This document shows, in pieces, positions 6,691 through 8,574 of a stretch of DNA of 8,574 nt (position 1 is its first letter; the number at the start of each line of letters is the position of its first letter). The DNA comes from Pseudomonadota bacterium (GTDB lineage Bacteria > Pseudomonadota > Alphaproteobacteria > Rhizobiales > Rhizobiaceae). A program made the translations under genes and the position numbers. The stretch lies in assembly GCA_003242525.1 (NCBI GenBank), contig QGUU01000083.1, forward strand, positions 1 to 8,574, in the 5' to 3' direction. The notes below the pieces were generated by a model that made no database searches, was not told where the DNA came from, and saw only the letters and a program-made list of their open reading frames with translations.

Positions 6691-7365
6691 ATGAAGATTC
6701 TCGTCATCGAGGATGACCGCGAAGCCGCGGAATACCTGAAGAAGGCCTTCTCCGAAGCCGGCCACACGGCCGATATAGCGGGGGATGGCGAAACCGGCTT
6801 TGCGCTCGCCGATTCAGGCAACTACGACGTGATGGTCGTGGATCGAATGATGCCGCGCCGCGATGGCCTCTCGGTCATCGCTGCCTTGCGCTCGCGCGGA
6901 AACACAACGCCAGTTCTCATCCTTTCCGCGCTGGGCGAGGTGGATGACCGCGTTACAGGCCTGCGCGCTGGCGGCGACGACTACCTGACGAAGCCCTATG
7001 CGTTTTCGGAGCTTCTGGCCCGGGTCGAGGTGCTGAACCGCCGCGCCAGCGCCAAGGAAACCGAAACGATATACCGTGTCGGCGACCTGGAACTCGATCG
7101 CCTGTCGCATTCCGTCCGGCGCGCCGGCCAGGAAATTTCGTTGCAGCCACGCGAGTTTCGCCTGCTGGAATATCTCATGCGCCATGCGGGGCAGGTGGTC
7201 ACGCGAACCATGTTGCTGGAAAATGTCTGGGACTACCATTTCGACCCGCAGACCAACGTCATCGACGTTCATGTGTCGCGGCTTCGCAGCAAGATCGAGA
7301 AGGGCTTCGACAAGCCCCTCTTGCACACGGTTCGCGGCGCCGGCTACATGCTGAAAGGCTCCTGA
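6691..7365 (+). CDS. OmpR/PhoB-family two-component response regulator
   Basis: A DNA-binding response regulator of 224 residues, typical family length. The receiver domain (1-118) has the acidic pocket D8-D9, the phospho-acceptor D51 (in VVDRMMP), S79 as the Thr/Ser switch and K101 in TKPYAF. A short linker leads to a winged-helix effector domain (about 127-222) with LQPREFRLLEYL, NVIDVHVSRLRSKI and the closing VRGAGYML. The run LSALGEVDDRVTGLRAGGDDYLTKP is typical of the CusR/CzcR/QseB subgroup. The ATG at 6691 is chosen because MKILVIEDD begins the first receiver strand. An in-frame ATG at 6652 would add 13 residues of no visible value, and neither start has a clear Shine-Dalgarno. The kinase gene follows after 6 nt, so the two are a cognate pair. 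Targets are unknown. Control of the adjacent degP, as CpxR controls E. coli degP, is a hypothesis only. Confidence 0.95.
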   Translation: MKILVIEDDREAAEYLKKAFSEAGHTADIAGDGETGFALADSGNYDVMVVDRMMPRRDGLSVIAALRSRGNTTPVLILSALGEVDDRVTGLRAGGDDYLTKPYAFSELLARVEVLNRRASAKETETIYRVGDLELDRLSHSVRRAGQEISLQPREFRLLEYLMRHAGQVVTRTMLLENVWDYHFDPQTNVIDVHVSRLRSKIEKGFDKPLLHTVRGAGYMLKGS

Positions 7366-7371
7366 CCCCAT

Positions 7372-8574
7372 ATGGCGCTGTCCGTGCCCGCCATCATGAA
7401 AACGACGGCAGCGCGGCTGTCGGCGTTGTACCTGCTGCTCTTCACGCTGTGCGCGATGGCTCTGGTCTTCTACATGACCTCGCTTTCGGCGCACATGCTG
7501 ACCGCGCAGACGCAGGACACCATCAATGAAGAGGTGGTGGGGCTTGCCCGCGCCTACCAGCGCGGCGGATTGCCAACGCTGGTGCGGGTCGTGGAGCAAC
7601 GCTCACGTCAGCCGGGCGCAAACCTCTATCTTATCGCCGACGCCAACGGCCAGATTCTCACCGGGAATGTCCGCAGCCTCGAGCCCGGCGTGCTGGACAA
7701 CGAAGGCTGGACCAGCCGACCGTTTCATTATCAACGTTTTGGCGAGGGCGACCTCGACAGGCTGAGAGCGGGCCAGGCCGACATGGAGGGCAGGGACGGT
7801 CACAACGCAGTTGCGATGGTTCTGCGCCTCCCAAACCAGATGATCATGCTGATCGGTCGCGATCTGGGCGAACCCGAGCGGATCCGGGGGGTAGTGCGCC
7901 GCGCGCTGATGCTTGCGCTCGGCATGATGGGTCTTGGCGGCCTCCTGATCTGGTTTTTCGTTGGCCGCGCGGCCCTGAAGCGCATCGACAATGTCTCGGA
8001 GGCGAGCCGACGCATCATGGGAGGCGACCTCACCGGGCGGCTGCCGGTGACCGGCGCTGGCGACGAGTTTGACCGGCTGTCGGAGAATCTGAATACGATG
8101 CTGGCCCGAATCGCTACGCTCAATGAAGGGCTGAAGCAGGTTTCCGACAATATCGCCCACGATCTGAAGACGCCGCTGACCCGGATACGGAACCGCGCGG
8201 AGTCAACCCTGGCGGGCAAGCGCAGCGCTGCCGACTATCGCGCCGCGCTGGAAGCGACGATTGCCGAATCCGACCACCTCATCAAGACCTTCAATGCCAT
8301 TCTGATGATTTCACGCCTCGAGGCGGGCTATTCTGCCGAGCCGCTGTCTCCCGTCGATCTCAAGGAGTCCATCCGCGACGTGGTCGAACTCTATGAGCCT
8401 GTCGCAGAAGAGGCGGGCGTCGGATTGGAAGTCGAAGACATGGGGTCGGTGGTCGTCAACGGTAACCGGGAAACGATCGGGCCAGCGCTTTTCCACAATA
8501 TCGACAATACCCTCCAATACTCGGTGGACTCCTCCTCGTTGGAGCAGGGGCGCGTTTTGCTGGTGGAGGGGGGC
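7372..8574 (+). CDS. Membrane sensor histidine kinase, 3' truncated by window edge
   Basis: An open reading frame of 401 codons with no stop, running off the right end. The layout is: membrane helix about 15-36, a periplasmic region of roughly 140 residues with no domain I recognise (about 37-175), a second helix (about 176-197), a HAMP linker (198-252, with GGDLTGRLPVTGAGDEFDRL), a HisKA dimerisation domain with H-box IAHDLKTPLTRIR where H263 is the phosphorylated histidine, then the start of the ATPase domain with N box NIDNTLQYS (N379 the metal-binding Asn). The G boxes would lie beyond the window. It starts 6 nt after the response regulator and is its cognate kinase. The ATG at 7372 has only a distant GAAAGG (7353-7358); M9 at 7396 is a possible alternative start. 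The N box departs from the usual NxxDNAxKYS by Thr for Ala and Gln for Lys, and the last about 30 residues are hard to match. Confidence 0.9.
   Translation, partial: MALSVPAIMKTTAARLSALYLLLFTLCAMALVFYMTSLSAHMLTAQTQDTINEEVVGLARAYQRGGLPTLVRVVEQRSRQPGANLYLIADANGQILTGNVRSLEPGVLDNEGWTSRPFHYQRFGEGDLDRLRAGQADMEGRDGHNAVAMVLRLPNQMIMLIGRDLGEPERIRGVVRRALMLALGMMGLGGLLIWFFVGRAALKRIDNVSEASRRIMGGDLTGRLPVTGAGDEFDRLSENLNTMLARIATLNEGLKQVSDNIAHDLKTPLTRIRNRAESTLAGKRSAADYRAALEATIAESDHLIKTFNAILMISRLEAGYSAEPLSPVDLKESIRDVVELYEPVAEEAGVGLEVEDMGSVVVNGNRETIGPALFHNIDNTLQYSVDSSSLEQGRVLLVEGG

Noticed and set aside
1..8574. Mobile elements, CRISPR arrays, toxin-antitoxin genes, tRNA or rRNA genes
   Set aside because: I saw no transposase, integrase, spaced direct repeats, tRNA-like cloverleaf or rRNA sequence. 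Gene order and base composition are uniform and typical of conserved chromosomal DNA.

Overview
This window looks like chromosomal DNA of an alphaproteobacterium of the order Hyphomicrobiales (Rhizobiales), most likely from the Mesorhizobium/Brucella/Nitratireductor neighbourhood. The basis is high G+C, uniform GC-rich codon use, separate ccmI and ccmH genes (fused in E. coli CcmH), and a gene order that I recall from rhizobia: FeuQ-type kinase, cycHJKL (ccmIEFH), degP, response regulator, histidine kinase. Genus is inference from protein character; no database was searched.

Layout, all genes on the + strand: (1) 1-198, the C-terminal end of a sensor histidine kinase whose ATP-binding boxes resemble the PhoQ/FeuQ group. 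(2) 295-744, a small outer-membrane-type lipoprotein with a lipobox, a glycine-rich segment and a 17 kDa surface-antigen C-terminal domain. (3) 827-4871, the compact operon ccmI-ccmE-ccmF-ccmH, with junctions of +3, -1 and -4 nt, which encodes the late (haem chaperone and ligation) half of System I cytochrome c maturation. (4) 5002-6522, a complete periplasmic DegP/HtrA protease-chaperone with His-Asp-Ser triad and two PDZ domains, preceded by a possible promoter and leader hairpin. (5) 6523-6690, a gap holding two strong back-to-back hairpins without a T tract, then a candidate promoter. (6) 6691-7365 and 7372-8574, an OmpR-family response regulator and its membrane histidine kinase; the kinase runs off the window edge just after its N box.

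How it works together: CcmE carries haem in the periplasm, CcmF takes it from CcmE, and CcmH and CcmI present reduced apocytochrome c so CcmF can attach haem to CXXCH. DegP removes misfolded periplasmic proteins, which would include unligated apocytochromes. A two-component gene pair, or the end of one, lies on each side. The natural, unproven reading is an envelope protein-quality neighbourhood. The early Ccm genes (ccmABCDG) are absent here and should lie elsewhere.

I found no evidence of mobile elements, CRISPR arrays, tRNA or rRNA genes, or a clearly new system. All gaps between genes are under 300 bases. The points worth a second look are regulatory: the tandem hairpins after degP, an inverted repeat over the degP promoter, weak or badly spaced ribosome binding sites, and an atypical N box at the window edge.
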